Notes under the pieces: generated by a model
Database searches by the model: none
The model's input: the letters and a program-made list of their open reading frames with translations, nothing else
Told to the model about the DNA's origin: nothing
Shown here: positions 1 to 6,022 of the stretch, in pieces
How positions within the stretch are numbered: the stretch's first letter is position 1
How the letters are laid out: each line of letters begins with the position of its first letter
DNA from: Treponema sp. UBA4326
Lineage (GTDB): Bacteria; Spirochaetota; Spirochaetia; Treponematales; Treponemataceae
Assembly (NCBI GenBank): GCA_002393835.1
Contig: DGTW01000343.1
Location: 1-7,734 of the forward strand
Direction of reading: 5' to 3'
DNA length: 7,734 nt
Translations under genes and position numbers: made by a program

Positions 1-1
1 G

Positions 2-1951
2 AAAACTGGTGATGTCTACCGAATTACCCTCAAAAAAGACAACACTGGCTATCACGCAATTTACAAGCGGGCTATCGCATCAGATGATACTGTCGAAGAA
101 TTCATCATGTACGATACTGAGAACAAAAAGCTTACTCAGCTCGACCCGGAGCACATTTATGTAGGTTTTGCAGTTGCCCGTGGTTGTAACGCTACATTCA
201 GCGATGTTGATTTCAAAGTAACCGACCCTGCAAAGGATCCACCACCAACTGCTGAACCGCCGGAGCTTATTCCTCTCGCAACTCTCATTGATTGTCCTGT
301 TACATGGTACAACCAGAACTATCCATTCGTATTCACAGCAAATTCAAACGGTACAATCACTGTAAAGGATTCAGACGGTTCTGTTCTTATCGATGCAGAA
401 AAAGTCACTGCTCTCGTAGATTTCAAAAAGACAATCAAAATCAAGAAGGGCAGCAATGACCTTCTCGTAACATTCGATCCTGAAGATGGATTCAAACCAG
501 GTCCAAAGCAGGTTATCGCTCAGTTCAACAAAAACCTTGATGTCAACGACTACGAGGAAAACTACAATCCTGTAACATATACTCATAGCATCAGCTCAAT
601 GTCATTCAAGGGTTCTAAACTCTATGTTTCTCAGAATGGCGATATATTCGGAAACGGTTCAAAAGAAGCTCCACTCAGTCTTCAGGCCGCAATTCAGTAT
701 TGTAAACCAGGCCAGACAATTCTTCTTGCTCCTGGTGAATACTACATTCCTGCAAGTCTCTGGATTGAACGAGGAAATGACGGTACTCCTTCTGCCCGCA
801 AGGTACTCAAATCTGAAGATCCGACAAAGCGTGCCGTGTTCAACTTCAAGGGTTCTAAGGCTGCTGTCTCTGGTTTCAATATTTACGGAAGCTACTGGAC
901 AATCGAAAACATTGATGTAACTGGAACTCCAGACGACTGTAAGGGCATTCAGGTAGGCGGTAACTACAACCAGCTCATCATGGTTGACACCTACATGAAC
1001 GGAGACACTGGTATCCAGATTTCTGGCCGTTCTTCAGAGCCTTATGAAAAGTGGCCGCATGACAACTTGATTTACGGATGTGAATCATTCGGAAATGCTG
1101 ACCCTGCTCAGAACAATGCGGACGGTTTTGCTTCTAAACTTACAACAGGTGACGGAAATGTCTTCCGCAACTGTGTCGCTCACCACAATGTTGATGACGG
1201 TTGGGATTTGTATGCTAAGATTGAGACTGGTCCAATTGGTGCCGTTATTCTTGACAACTGTATCGCTTACAACAACGGTCGTAAGATTGACAACACTGGT
1301 AAGGGTGACGGAAACGGATTCAAACTCGGTGGTGACGGTATCGCTGTCAAACACTTGATTAAGAATTCTGTCACATTCAACAATGATTTGAACGGTATTA
1401 CTACAAACTCTAACCCGGCTCTTATCGTAGAAAACTGTACTCTCTATGGAAACAAAGAGACTAACATCAACTTCTACGGAAAGGGTGATGCTGAAAAGTA
1501 TCCTCGAACGGTTCAGGCTAGAAACGTTCTTTCTGTTGATGGTGCCGGACGAGATAAATTCGACGATTCTAAAGATCCAGACTTACGCACTCGTCTCGAA
1601 TCAGATACAAACTTCTTCTATGATGGTGCTCAGGCCGTAAATAAGAGCGGTACTGTAATTGGCAAAGAAGCTTTCGAAAGCGTTGACTTCTCTGACATCA
1701 GCAATGGTCTCAAGGCAGACGGAAAAACATTCAACCGTCTCCCGCGAAATGCAAAAGGTGAATTCGACCTTGGAAAACTCTTCAAAAAGACAAGTGCAAT
1801 TCCTGCAGGTGTTGGTGCCGATTACAACAGCACAGAATTCAAGATTCCTTCAGCTTCTTCAAGCAAACTGCCTCTCATTATTGTAATCATTGCAATTTGT
1901 GCGACTGTAGTTGGCTGCTGTTCAGCAATCATTTTGAAGAAACGAAAGTAA
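2..1951 (+). CDS. Pectate lyase, polysaccharide lyase family 9 (5'-truncated by window edge)
   Basis: Cleaves pectate by beta-elimination in a calcium-dependent way; secreted or surface role. The frame is open to the window edge, so the Met at 107 is internal and the start lies outside; 649 residues are visible. Numbering from that Met: an N-terminal stretch (to about 45) resembles the end of a concanavalin-like beta-sandwich found in large pectate lyases, a Pro-rich linker and an Ig-like module follow (about 45-165), then a right-handed beta-helix from about 174 (LYVSQNGD, later PGQTILLAPGEYY). The PL9 calcium site is intact: D339 in NADGF and D363, D364, D367 in DDGWD, the same spacing as D209/D233/D234/D237 of Dickeya Pel9A as I recall it. 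The catalytic base should be K406 in GNGFKLGG. A single membrane segment (588-610) ends in KKRK. Phe is almost always TTC, suggesting codon-optimised high expression. The family call is firm; the N-terminal modules are less certain. Confidence 0.93.
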   Translation, partial: KTGDVYRITLKKDNTGYHAIYKRAIASDDTVEEFIMYDTENKKLTQLDPEHIYVGFAVARGCNATFSDVDFKVTDPAKDPPPTAEPPELIPLATLIDCPVTWYNQNYPFVFTANSNGTITVKDSDGSVLIDAEKVTALVDFKKTIKIKKGSNDLLVTFDPEDGFKPGPKQVIAQFNKNLDVNDYEENYNPVTYTHSISSMSFKGSKLYVSQNGDIFGNGSKEAPLSLQAAIQYCKPGQTILLAPGEYYIPASLWIERGNDGTPSARKVLKSEDPTKRAVFNFKGSKAAVSGFNIYGSYWTIENIDVTGTPDDCKGIQVGGNYNQLIMVDTYMNGDTGIQISGRSSEPYEKWPHDNLIYGCESFGNADPAQNNADGFASKLTTGDGNVFRNCVAHHNVDDGWDLYAKIETGPIGAVILDNCIAYNNGRKIDNTGKGDGNGFKLGGDGIAVKHLIKNSVTFNNDLNGITTNSNPALIVENCTLYGNKETNINFYGKGDAEKYPRTVQARNVLSVDGAGRDKFDDSKDPDLRTRLESDTNFFYDGAQAVNKSGTVIGKEAFESVDFSDISNGLKADGKTFNRLPRNAKGEFDLGKLFKKTSAIPAGVGADYNSTEFKIPSASSSKLPLIIVIIAICATVVGCCSAIILKKRK

Positions 1952-1964
1952 ATCAAAGCTAAGG

Positions 1965-1996
1965 CTGCAATAGGGGCAATAGCTTTTATATTGCAG
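1965..1996 (+). other. Stem-loop in the 3' region of the pectate lyase transcript
   Basis: CTGCAATA at 1965-1972 is perfectly complementary to TATTGCAG at 1989-1996, extendable by two G-T pairs, with a 16-nt loop. It begins 14 nt after the pectate lyase stop codon and is not followed by a T tract, so it is unlikely to terminate by itself. It may protect the 3' end or form part of a two-hairpin terminator with 2004-2070. Confidence 0.35.
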
Positions 1997-2003
1997 TTGT
2001 GTT

Positions 2004-2070
2004 AAAAAAAACGGCTCCCTAATGGTGAAGTGTGAAGTGCACTTCACTACATGGGAGTCTTTTTTCTTTT
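2004..2070 (+). terminator. Rho-independent terminator after the pectate lyase gene
   Basis: GGCTCCC (2013-2019) pairs with GGGAGTC (2053-2059, one G-T pair), and inside it GTGAAGT (2025-2031) pairs with ACTTCAC (2041-2047). The structure runs into a T-rich tail at 2060-2070 broken by one C. An A tract at 2004-2011 precedes it, so it could also stop transcription on the other strand. The duplicated GTGAAGT (2025 and 2032) allows a second fold, the perfect palindrome 2032-2047. Confidence 0.85.
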
Positions 2071-2077
2071 AATCCAG

Positions 2078-2107
2078 TTGTCTAAAAGTCATTTTTCAAG
2101 TTACAAT
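2078..2107 (+). promoter_or_regulatory. Promoter of the DTW-domain gene, abutting its start codon
   Basis: A -35-like TTGTCT (2078-2083) and a -10-like TACAAT (2102-2107) are separated by 18 nt. The expected transcription start, 6-7 nt after the -10 box, falls on 2113-2114, which is the ATG itself. No Shine-Dalgarno sequence lies before that ATG, which fits a leaderless mRNA. The terminator just upstream isolates this unit from the pectate lyase gene. Confidence 0.55.
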
Positions 2108-2112
2108 CCTGT

Positions 2113-2793
2113 ATGCGTCAAATCTGCTATACTTGTCTCAGGCCGCTGGATACTTGCCTCTGCCGTTTTGTTCCTCCGTTCGATTCTGGAATTAAATTTG
2201 TTTTTCTCATGCATCCAAAAGAAGCAAAACGCAATAGAACAGGAACCGGTCGTGTGGCCCATGCCGGCCTTATTGACTCAGAAATTCTCACCGGCATTGA
2301 TTTCACCAAAAATGAGCGCCTTTGCCAGCTTTTAAAAGACGAACGCTACTATCCTGTCCTCCTTTACCCTGATGAAGATGCCTGGAACGCAAAAAAAAAG
2401 GGATTCAAGGCTGAAATTGGCAATAAAAAGCTTCTTGCCATCATTATTGATTCAACATGGTTTTGCTCTAAAAAAATGATTAAGCTCAGCACGAATATAA
2501 TGGCACTTCCAAAACTTTCTTTTGCAGGGAGTTACCGCTCAATCTTCACATTCAAAAAAGAGCCCAGTGAAGAATGTGTCTCCACAATCGAAACCTGTTA
2601 CTATCTCATAAAAGAAATGCAGGATGCAGAAATTGTAAACAGAGAAGTTAATCCAGAATGTCTGATGACGGCCTTTAAAGAGCTGATAAAGCTTCAGATT
2701 CAAAAAGAAAATGACAGAATCGACGGTAAGCTGCCAAATTCTCATGCCACCGACTATAAGTACACTACAAAGAAAGTAATGCCTGAGTTTTAG
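2113..2793 (+). CDS. DTW domain protein, probable tRNA-uridine aminocarboxypropyltransferase
   Basis: DTW-family enzymes (E. coli TapT, human DTWD1/2) transfer the aminocarboxypropyl group of S-adenosylmethionine to uridine in tRNA, making acp3U; cytoplasmic. The 226-residue protein shows the family layout: a four-cysteine N-terminal cluster (C5, C8, C15, C17) that probably binds a metal, the HPKEAKRNRTGTGR segment (about 34-47), the signature DSTW (113-116), and YRSIFTFKKEP (141-151) followed by STIE (157-160). Length is normal for the family. ATG 2113 is the only reasonable start: an in-frame TAA at 2083-2085 precedes it and no other start codon lies between. There is no ribosome binding site. 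It is monocistronic and converges on the GH3 gene with 31 bp between stops, in which I see no convincing terminator. I am sure of the family; the tRNA position modified cannot be read from sequence, so I give no symbol. Confidence 0.9.
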   Translation: MRQICYTCLRPLDTCLCRFVPPFDSGIKFVFLMHPKEAKRNRTGTGRVAHAGLIDSEILTGIDFTKNERLCQLLKDERYYPVLLYPDEDAWNAKKKGFKAEIGNKKLLAIIIDSTWFCSKKMIKLSTNIMALPKLSFAGSYRSIFTFKKEPSEECVSTIETCYYLIKEMQDAEIVNREVNPECLMTAFKELIKLQIQKENDRIDGKLPNSHATDYKYTTKKVMPEF

Positions 2794-2824
2794 CTACACA
2801 ATATATGCCGCAAAAGCCTGAACT

Positions 2825-4546
2825 TTACCGGGTTGTTTCCAGCGGCAATTTTCCTTCGGGTGTGAACTCACCGCTAAGGGCGGCAAAAAGTGCCTGATAT
2901 GAATAAATTGAGTAGCTGTAGCCTAGCAGAATCGTATCGGCAAAGTCAAAACCTGTGAGAACTGGAATGGGCGTCAAAGCAGAGAGAATATATACTCTTC
3001 TTCCGCAATTTTTGAGCCGTTTTGCGATTTCTGCCCCTTCTTCATTTGGAACATAGAAAATTATCGTGTCATAAGAGGGAGCCAAGGCTTCAAGCTGGTT
3101 TCCGTTCCAGTCAATGCCAACATGTCCCAATTTTTCAAAGGCAATCTTGTAGTATGCGAAGTCACCGTAGCGTTTTTTGGCCTCTGCAAAGAAAGGAGAT
3201 TCATTTCGGTTTTCGTCGTCCGCAGGGCCTACAACCAAAAGTTTGTCGCCGCCTGTATAAGGAAAATTGCCTTTTTTGTAAACCGTAATTGCCCGGCAAG
3301 CCTGTGAAAGGAAGAATTTCTGACCGTCTTTATCTGGAATCAGATCCTTGAGGCGGGAAATCTCAGGGAAGAGGGGAGCTGCATTTCCGCTTTTGAAATA
3401 GTTCAGCTTGTAAAGAATTACTCGATGAGCCGCAGTCGTTACGATTTTTCTGAAATTCGGGTCGCTTCGGATATTTGAAAGATTCATTGTCCAAAGACGC
3501 TCGTCAAGTTCTGCCGTTCGTGAGCTTAAAATGATGTCATTTCCAGCCTCGATTGCCCTTTTAAACGCCTCTGAGCTGCTTCCCGCATAGCCCCAAGCTC
3601 CTGTCATCATCATATCGTCAGTTATAATTAGCCCCTTAAAGCCCATTTTCCCTCTCAAAATCTCAGTGAGCCATGGGCGGGAAAGTGAAGCCGGTTCTGC
3701 CTCGATTTTTGGATAAAGAAGATGACCGCTCATTATGGCAGGCACATTTTGCGAAATTAGGTATTTGTAAGGGACGAGTTCCCGCTTTTCTGCTTGTTCC
3801 CAGTCAATGTAAACGCCTGGAAGCTTAATGTGGGAGTCAGAGCTTGTGTCGCCGTGGCCAGGAAAGTGCTTTGCCGTTGGAATTACGCCAGCGTCAACTG
3901 AGCCTGCCACAAAAGCCGAAGCCAGCTGGCCTGTAAATTCAGCATCTTCGCCAAAAGAGCGGACATTGATGACAGATGAATCCCGGTTGGTGTACAAGTC
4001 AACTGTCGGAGCAAAATTCATGTTGATTCCCAGAGCCTTGATTTCCCTTGAAATGTAAAATGCGCTGTAGTAAGCATCCACCGGATACTGAGAGGCGCCA
4101 ATAGCCATGTTTCCCGGAGTGATGGTGGTGTCGCCCTTAACATGGCGGATTGTGCCGCCTTCCTGGTCTGTTGCAACAAAAAGCGGAATCTTGAATTTAT
4201 GCCTCTGAGCCAAATCCTGTAATGAAGAAATTGATTTTGCGACCTGTTCTGTGTTGTTCGTGTTCCAGCCGAAAACTTTAACGCTGCCCAAGCCTCGCTC
4301 GCTCACCCACTGGTTCAAAAGGGCGCTTGGTTCCTCTCCTGCCCAGCCGAACATAAAAATCTGGGCAAGAAGTTCTTCATCGCTTAAATGCGATACAAGA
4401 AAATCGGCAAGTTCTTCATTGGGATAATTGGACCAGAAATCTGCATTCTCAGGAATTTTGGAAGAAGCCTGTTTTTTTGAAAAGTTTTGAGCATAAGAAT
4501 TAAAAAGGAAAGCAAAAGTAAAAAAAAGGACGACAAGTTTTTTCAT
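2825..4546 (-). CDS. nagZ: Secreted glycoside hydrolase family 3 beta-N-acetylhexosaminidase (NagZ-like)
   Basis: Removes terminal N-acetylglucosamine from peptidoglycan fragments or other beta-linked substrates. Residues 1-19 form a signal peptide (Lys-Lys, a Phe/Leu-rich core, cleavage likely after NSYA), so the enzyme acts in the periplasm or outside, unlike the cytoplasmic NagZ of enterobacteria. The TIM-barrel domain has the NagZ-type loop KHFPGHGDTSSDSH (226-239), which supplies the Asp/His acid-base pair, and the nucleophile in IITDD (D310). Its 573 residues include a second alpha/beta domain (about 390-573) ending in GKLPLETTR, as in the two-domain Bacillus enzyme and unlike the roughly 340-residue single-domain form. 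The start is fixed by the signal peptide; no ribosome binding site precedes it. It is monocistronic and diverges from the tRNA gene. The symbol reflects the family; a paralogue with another hexosaminide substrate is possible. Confidence 0.9.
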   Translation of the reverse strand: MKKLVVLFFTFAFLFNSYAQNFSKKQASSKIPENADFWSNYPNEELADFLVSHLSDEELLAQIFMFGWAGEEPSALLNQWVSERGLGSVKVFGWNTNNTEQVAKSISSLQDLAQRHKFKIPLFVATDQEGGTIRHVKGDTTITPGNMAIGASQYPVDAYYSAFYISREIKALGINMNFAPTVDLYTNRDSSVINVRSFGEDAEFTGQLASAFVAGSVDAGVIPTAKHFPGHGDTSSDSHIKLPGVYIDWEQAEKRELVPYKYLISQNVPAIMSGHLLYPKIEAEPASLSRPWLTEILRGKMGFKGLIITDDMMMTGAWGYAGSSSEAFKRAIEAGNDIILSSRTAELDERLWTMNLSNIRSDPNFRKIVTTAAHRVILYKLNYFKSGNAAPLFPEISRLKDLIPDKDGQKFFLSQACRAITVYKKGNFPYTGGDKLLVVGPADDENRNESPFFAEAKKRYGDFAYYKIAFEKLGHVGIDWNGNQLEALAPSYDTIIFYVPNEEGAEIAKRLKNCGRRVYILSALTPIPVLTGFDFADTILLGYSYSIYSYQALFAALSGEFTPEGKLPLETTR

Positions 4547-4558
4547 AAGACTTAAAGT

Positions 4559-4587
4559 ATTCTAGCAAATTTTACAGAATCTTTCTA
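4559..4587 (-). promoter_or_regulatory. Promoter of the GH3 gene with an extended -10 box
   Basis: On the minus strand TGCTAGAAT combines a TGn extension with the -10 hexamer TAGAAT (4564-4559). A 4-of-6 -35 match, TAGAAA (4587-4582), lies 17 nt upstream. Transcription should begin near 4551-4553, only 5-7 nt before the ATG at 4546, and no Shine-Dalgarno sequence fits in that leader. Confidence 0.5.
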
Positions 4588-4593
4588 TCATAC

Positions 4594-4622
4594 TAGACAA
4601 AGATTCGAAATTTGTGTATATT
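4594..4622 (+). promoter_or_regulatory. Promoter of tRNA-Cys
   Basis: TAGACA (4594-4599, 5 of 6 to the -35 consensus) and TATATT (4617-4622, 5 of 6 to the -10 consensus) are spaced by exactly 17 nt. Initiation would be near 4629, a few bases before the mature tRNA 5' end at 4634. It lies back to back with the GH3 promoter. Confidence 0.7.
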
Positions 4623-4633
4623 ATTCTCACTTT

Positions 4634-4705
4634 GGCGTCTTACCCAAGCGGTAAGGGAGCGGTCTGCAAAACCGTTATGCAGCAGTTCGATTCTGCTAGA
4701 CGCCT
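4634..4705 (+). tRNA. tRNA-Cys (anticodon GCA)
   Basis: A complete cloverleaf can be drawn. The acceptor stem GGCGTCT (4634-4640) pairs fully with AGACGCC (4698-4704). The D stem is CCC/GGG (4643-4645 with 4655-4657) around an AAGCGGTAA loop. The anticodon stem GCGGT/ACCGT encloses the loop CTGCAAA with GCA at 4666-4668. The T stem AGCAG/CTGCT encloses TTCGATT. The discriminator base is T at 4705, the U73 that bacterial cysteinyl-tRNA synthetase recognises. The 3' CCA is not encoded (GCA follows), so it must be added after transcription. The gene has its own promoter and terminator. Confidence 0.97.
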
Positions 4706-4710
4706 GCAAT

Positions 4711-4741
4711 AATAGGTCGCTTTCGGGCGACTTATTTTTTT
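4711..4741 (+). terminator. Rho-independent terminator of tRNA-Cys
   Basis: AATAGGTCGC (4711-4720) pairs along ten positions, one of them G-T, with GCGACTTATT (4727-4736) around the loop TTTCGG. An unbroken T run ends at 4741. It begins six bases after the tRNA discriminator. Confidence 0.92.
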
Positions 4742-4890
4742 GCCTAACGAGCCTTTCAAGCATAGCTGGGGTTCGATAATTATATATAGGGAGTGGCACT
4801 GCGAAGCAGGGCAAAAACTCATGCGGTGAGTTTCTTCGCTACGCTCGAGGAGACTCCCGAAGAGCTGTGCTCTGAGGTCGGGGCGTTCAC
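4742..4890. other. Gene-free spacer densely packed with inverted repeats; candidate structured RNA or dispersed palindromic element
   Basis: Between the tRNA terminator and the minus-strand operon lie nested inverted repeats. CTGC/GCAG has a GAA loop (4799-4809) and extends through one mismatch. AAACTCA/TGAGTTT has a TGCGG loop (4815-4833). CTTCG/CGAGG lies at 4834-4850. The outer pair GGGAGT/ACTCCC (4789-4794 with 4853-4858) encloses these three into a cloverleaf-like shape. A further hairpin, CCCGA-AGAGC/GCTCT-TCGGG with a GAGG bulge (4856-4882), overlaps the closing stem, so the two compete. The outermost AACG (4746-4749) and CGTT (4884-4887) are also complementary. I find no convincing coding frame. 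It may be a repeat family, a structured RNA or the processed 3' end of the minus-strand operon. Confidence 0.5.
4813..4833 (-). terminator. Possible terminator of the GNAT-Nudix-membrane protein operon
   Basis: Read on the minus strand, AAACTCA, the loop CCGCA and TGAGTTT form a 7-bp stem that continues into five T residues, about 70 nt after the stop codon of the last operon gene. The stem is short and AT-rich and the T run is brief, so termination would be modest unless the neighbouring hairpins help. Confidence 0.4.
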
Positions 4891-4903
4891 TTCCATCTTT
4901 TCT

Positions 4904-5437
4904 TTACGGTCTTAAACTTGGCACAAGTTTTAAAATCAAGTCTACGGCCTCTTTTCGCTCTTCTTCACTTTCAAAAAGAATCTGGTTTTCGCTGCCGTTT
5001 TTAAGAATTATCCTTAGAGTTTTAAAATCCACCTGACTTGTTTCCGGGTCATTTTCGTAGGCTAAAGTTGGCAGGGAAAGAATTTCTGCCCACAAAATTG
5101 CATTTGTTCCTGAAATAAGCATATTCTCGTAAATACCGGCTTTTCCAGAGCCAGAGGCATCACGGGCGGCAATTTCTGTTGCGACAAGGGCTACGCCAAG
5201 CAAAACAATGTTCACGAACCAGCCATAATTTCGGAGCGGAACAATAAGAATCAGAATGAAGGCCGCCACGGCAATTGCGACCCATTTTTTTGACCTTTTG
5301 ACTTTAAGCGGCATCAGACATGAGCCGGCCTGTGCGATTATTTTTTTTCGCCTGTAAGGAATGGTACACAAAATCGCGATGAAGCCGACCAAAGCCGCCG
5401 CAAGCATTCCAAAATACAAAATCTGTTCAATCGTCAT
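4904..5437 (-). CDS. Small membrane protein of unknown function, three membrane segments and a cytosolic-type C-terminal domain
   Basis: I do not recognise this 177-residue protein with confidence. Hydrophobic segments lie at about 5-27, 52-67 and 72-90; a basic stretch (YRRKK, then KVKRSKK) between the first and second suggests a cytoplasmic loop. The C-terminal half from about 96 begins GIYENMLISG and alternates strands with a final helix, resembling small PH-like domains on bacterial membrane proteins (DUF5673-like); that is an impression only. The start is the ATG at 5437: GAGGAA sits at ideal spacing before it, whereas a TTG four codons upstream would put the ribosome site inside the coding region. 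It is the last gene of the operon, 24 nt after the Nudix stop. Confidence 0.75.
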   Translation of the reverse strand: MTIEQILYFGMLAAALVGFIAILCTIPYRRKKIIAQAGSCLMPLKVKRSKKWVAIAVAAFILILIVPLRNYGWFVNIVLLGVALVATEIAARDASGSGKAGIYENMLISGTNAILWAEILSLPTLAYENDPETSQVDFKTLRIILKNGSENQILFESEEERKEAVDLILKLVPSLRP

Positions 5438-5441
5438 ATTA

Positions 5442-5447
5442 TTCCTC
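5442..5447 (-). promoter_or_regulatory. Ribosome binding site that fixes the membrane protein start
   Basis: Minus-strand GAGGAA, with GAGG six bases before ATG 5437. Its overlap with the TTG at 5449 rules out that longer start. Confidence 0.75.
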
Positions 5448-5461
5448 AAATATAAAACAAA

Positions 5462-5998
5462 TTATACTGAATGTGCCCTATTCTTCAACCACAAAGAAAG
5501 CGTTTTACGGGCGCTTTCAAAGGCCAGTGGAAGGGCTGCAAGTTCTTCTTCATTCCTTACGAAGACTTCTTCAAAACCAAGGACTTCGCCTTCCTGAGCA
5601 TGAAGTTTTGCCCCTTTCGGCAATACGGCCTCAAAAAACATGTCGCAGGTTTTGTACTGGATATTTTTGTAATCGTAAGTGTTGGGAAAGCTCGCAATGT
5701 ATTTGAGTGAAAGAGGCTCTACACCAATTTCTTCGCGACATTCACGGATGCAGGCTTCTTCTGCGCTCTCGTTTGGGTCAACAAAGCCTCCTGGAAAAGC
5801 CAAAAATCCCTTGCGAGGCTCTTTTGCCCTTTTTTCAAGCAGAATTTTGCCATCTTCATTTTGAATTACAAGTCCAACAGCAGAAGCCACATTATTGTAA
5901 AGGTCGAAGCCGCAATCCTGACAGAGCCACTTTCGCATTTTCACATTCTGAATATTTTTTCCGCCACAGGCAGGACAAAAATTAAAGTCATTTTTCAT
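5462..5998 (-). CDS. Nudix hydrolase with N-terminal zinc ribbon
   Basis: Hydrolyses a nucleoside diphosphate linked to another group; the substrate cannot be assigned. A four-cysteine zinc ribbon (C8/C11 and C26/C29, each CxxCG) precedes the Nudix fold. The Nudix box is complete at 71-93: G71, five residues, E77, seven residues, R85-E86, then E89-E90, G92; the one oddity is Cys at 87 where an aliphatic residue is usual. FPGG precedes it. The SQPWPFPxS motif of NADH pyrophosphatase NudC is absent, so this is a general zinc-ribbon Nudix protein despite similar architecture. At 178 residues it is complete. ATG 5998 has GAGG (6007-6004) five bases upstream. It is the middle gene of the operon, 24 nt after the GNAT stop. 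A house-cleaning role on a damaged nucleotide or cofactor is an inference from family tendencies. Confidence 0.9.
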   Translation of the reverse strand: MKNDFNFCPACGGKNIQNVKMRKWLCQDCGFDLYNNVASAVGLVIQNEDGKILLEKRAKEPRKGFLAFPGGFVDPNESAEEACIRECREEIGVEPLSLKYIASFPNTYDYKNIQYKTCDMFFEAVLPKGAKLHAQEGEVLGFEEVFVRNEEELAALPLAFESARKTLSLWLKNRAHSV

Positions 5999-6022
5999 GT
6001 CAGCCTCGTTTTTATATTTTAT

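Noticed and set aside
107..109. ATG at 107 as the start of the pectate lyase
   Set aside because: The same frame continues without a stop to the window edge and its residues read on as the same beta-sandwich domain, so this Met is internal.
1868..1885. Sortase-type LPxTG signal at the pectate lyase C terminus
   Set aside because: Only LPLII is present; there is no LPxTG pentapeptide before the hydrophobic segment.
2051..2335. Plus-strand open frame overlapping the start of the DTW gene
   Set aside because: It begins inside the terminator, is out of frame with the clear DTW family protein, and its translation has no recognisable features.
2794..2824. Shared bidirectional terminator between the DTW and GH3 genes
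   Set aside because: The 31-bp gap shows no stem of useful length followed by a T tract on either strand.
4593..4822. Two overlapping minus-strand open frames across the tRNA-Cys gene
   Set aside because: They run antisense through a complete cloverleaf and its terminator, have no ribosome site and resemble no family.
4742..4903. CRISPR array or tandem repeat array downstream of the tRNA
   Set aside because: The repeats are inverted and unequal; there are no regularly spaced direct repeats.
5447..5449. TTG at 5449 as the start of the membrane protein
   Set aside because: The Shine-Dalgarno sequence GAGGAA would lie inside the coding region; ATG 5437 has it at correct spacing.
5462..5998. 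NudC (NADH pyrophosphatase)
   Set aside because: It has the zinc ribbon and Nudix box, but the NudC motif SQPWPFPxS after the box is absent and the protein is shorter than usual for NudC.
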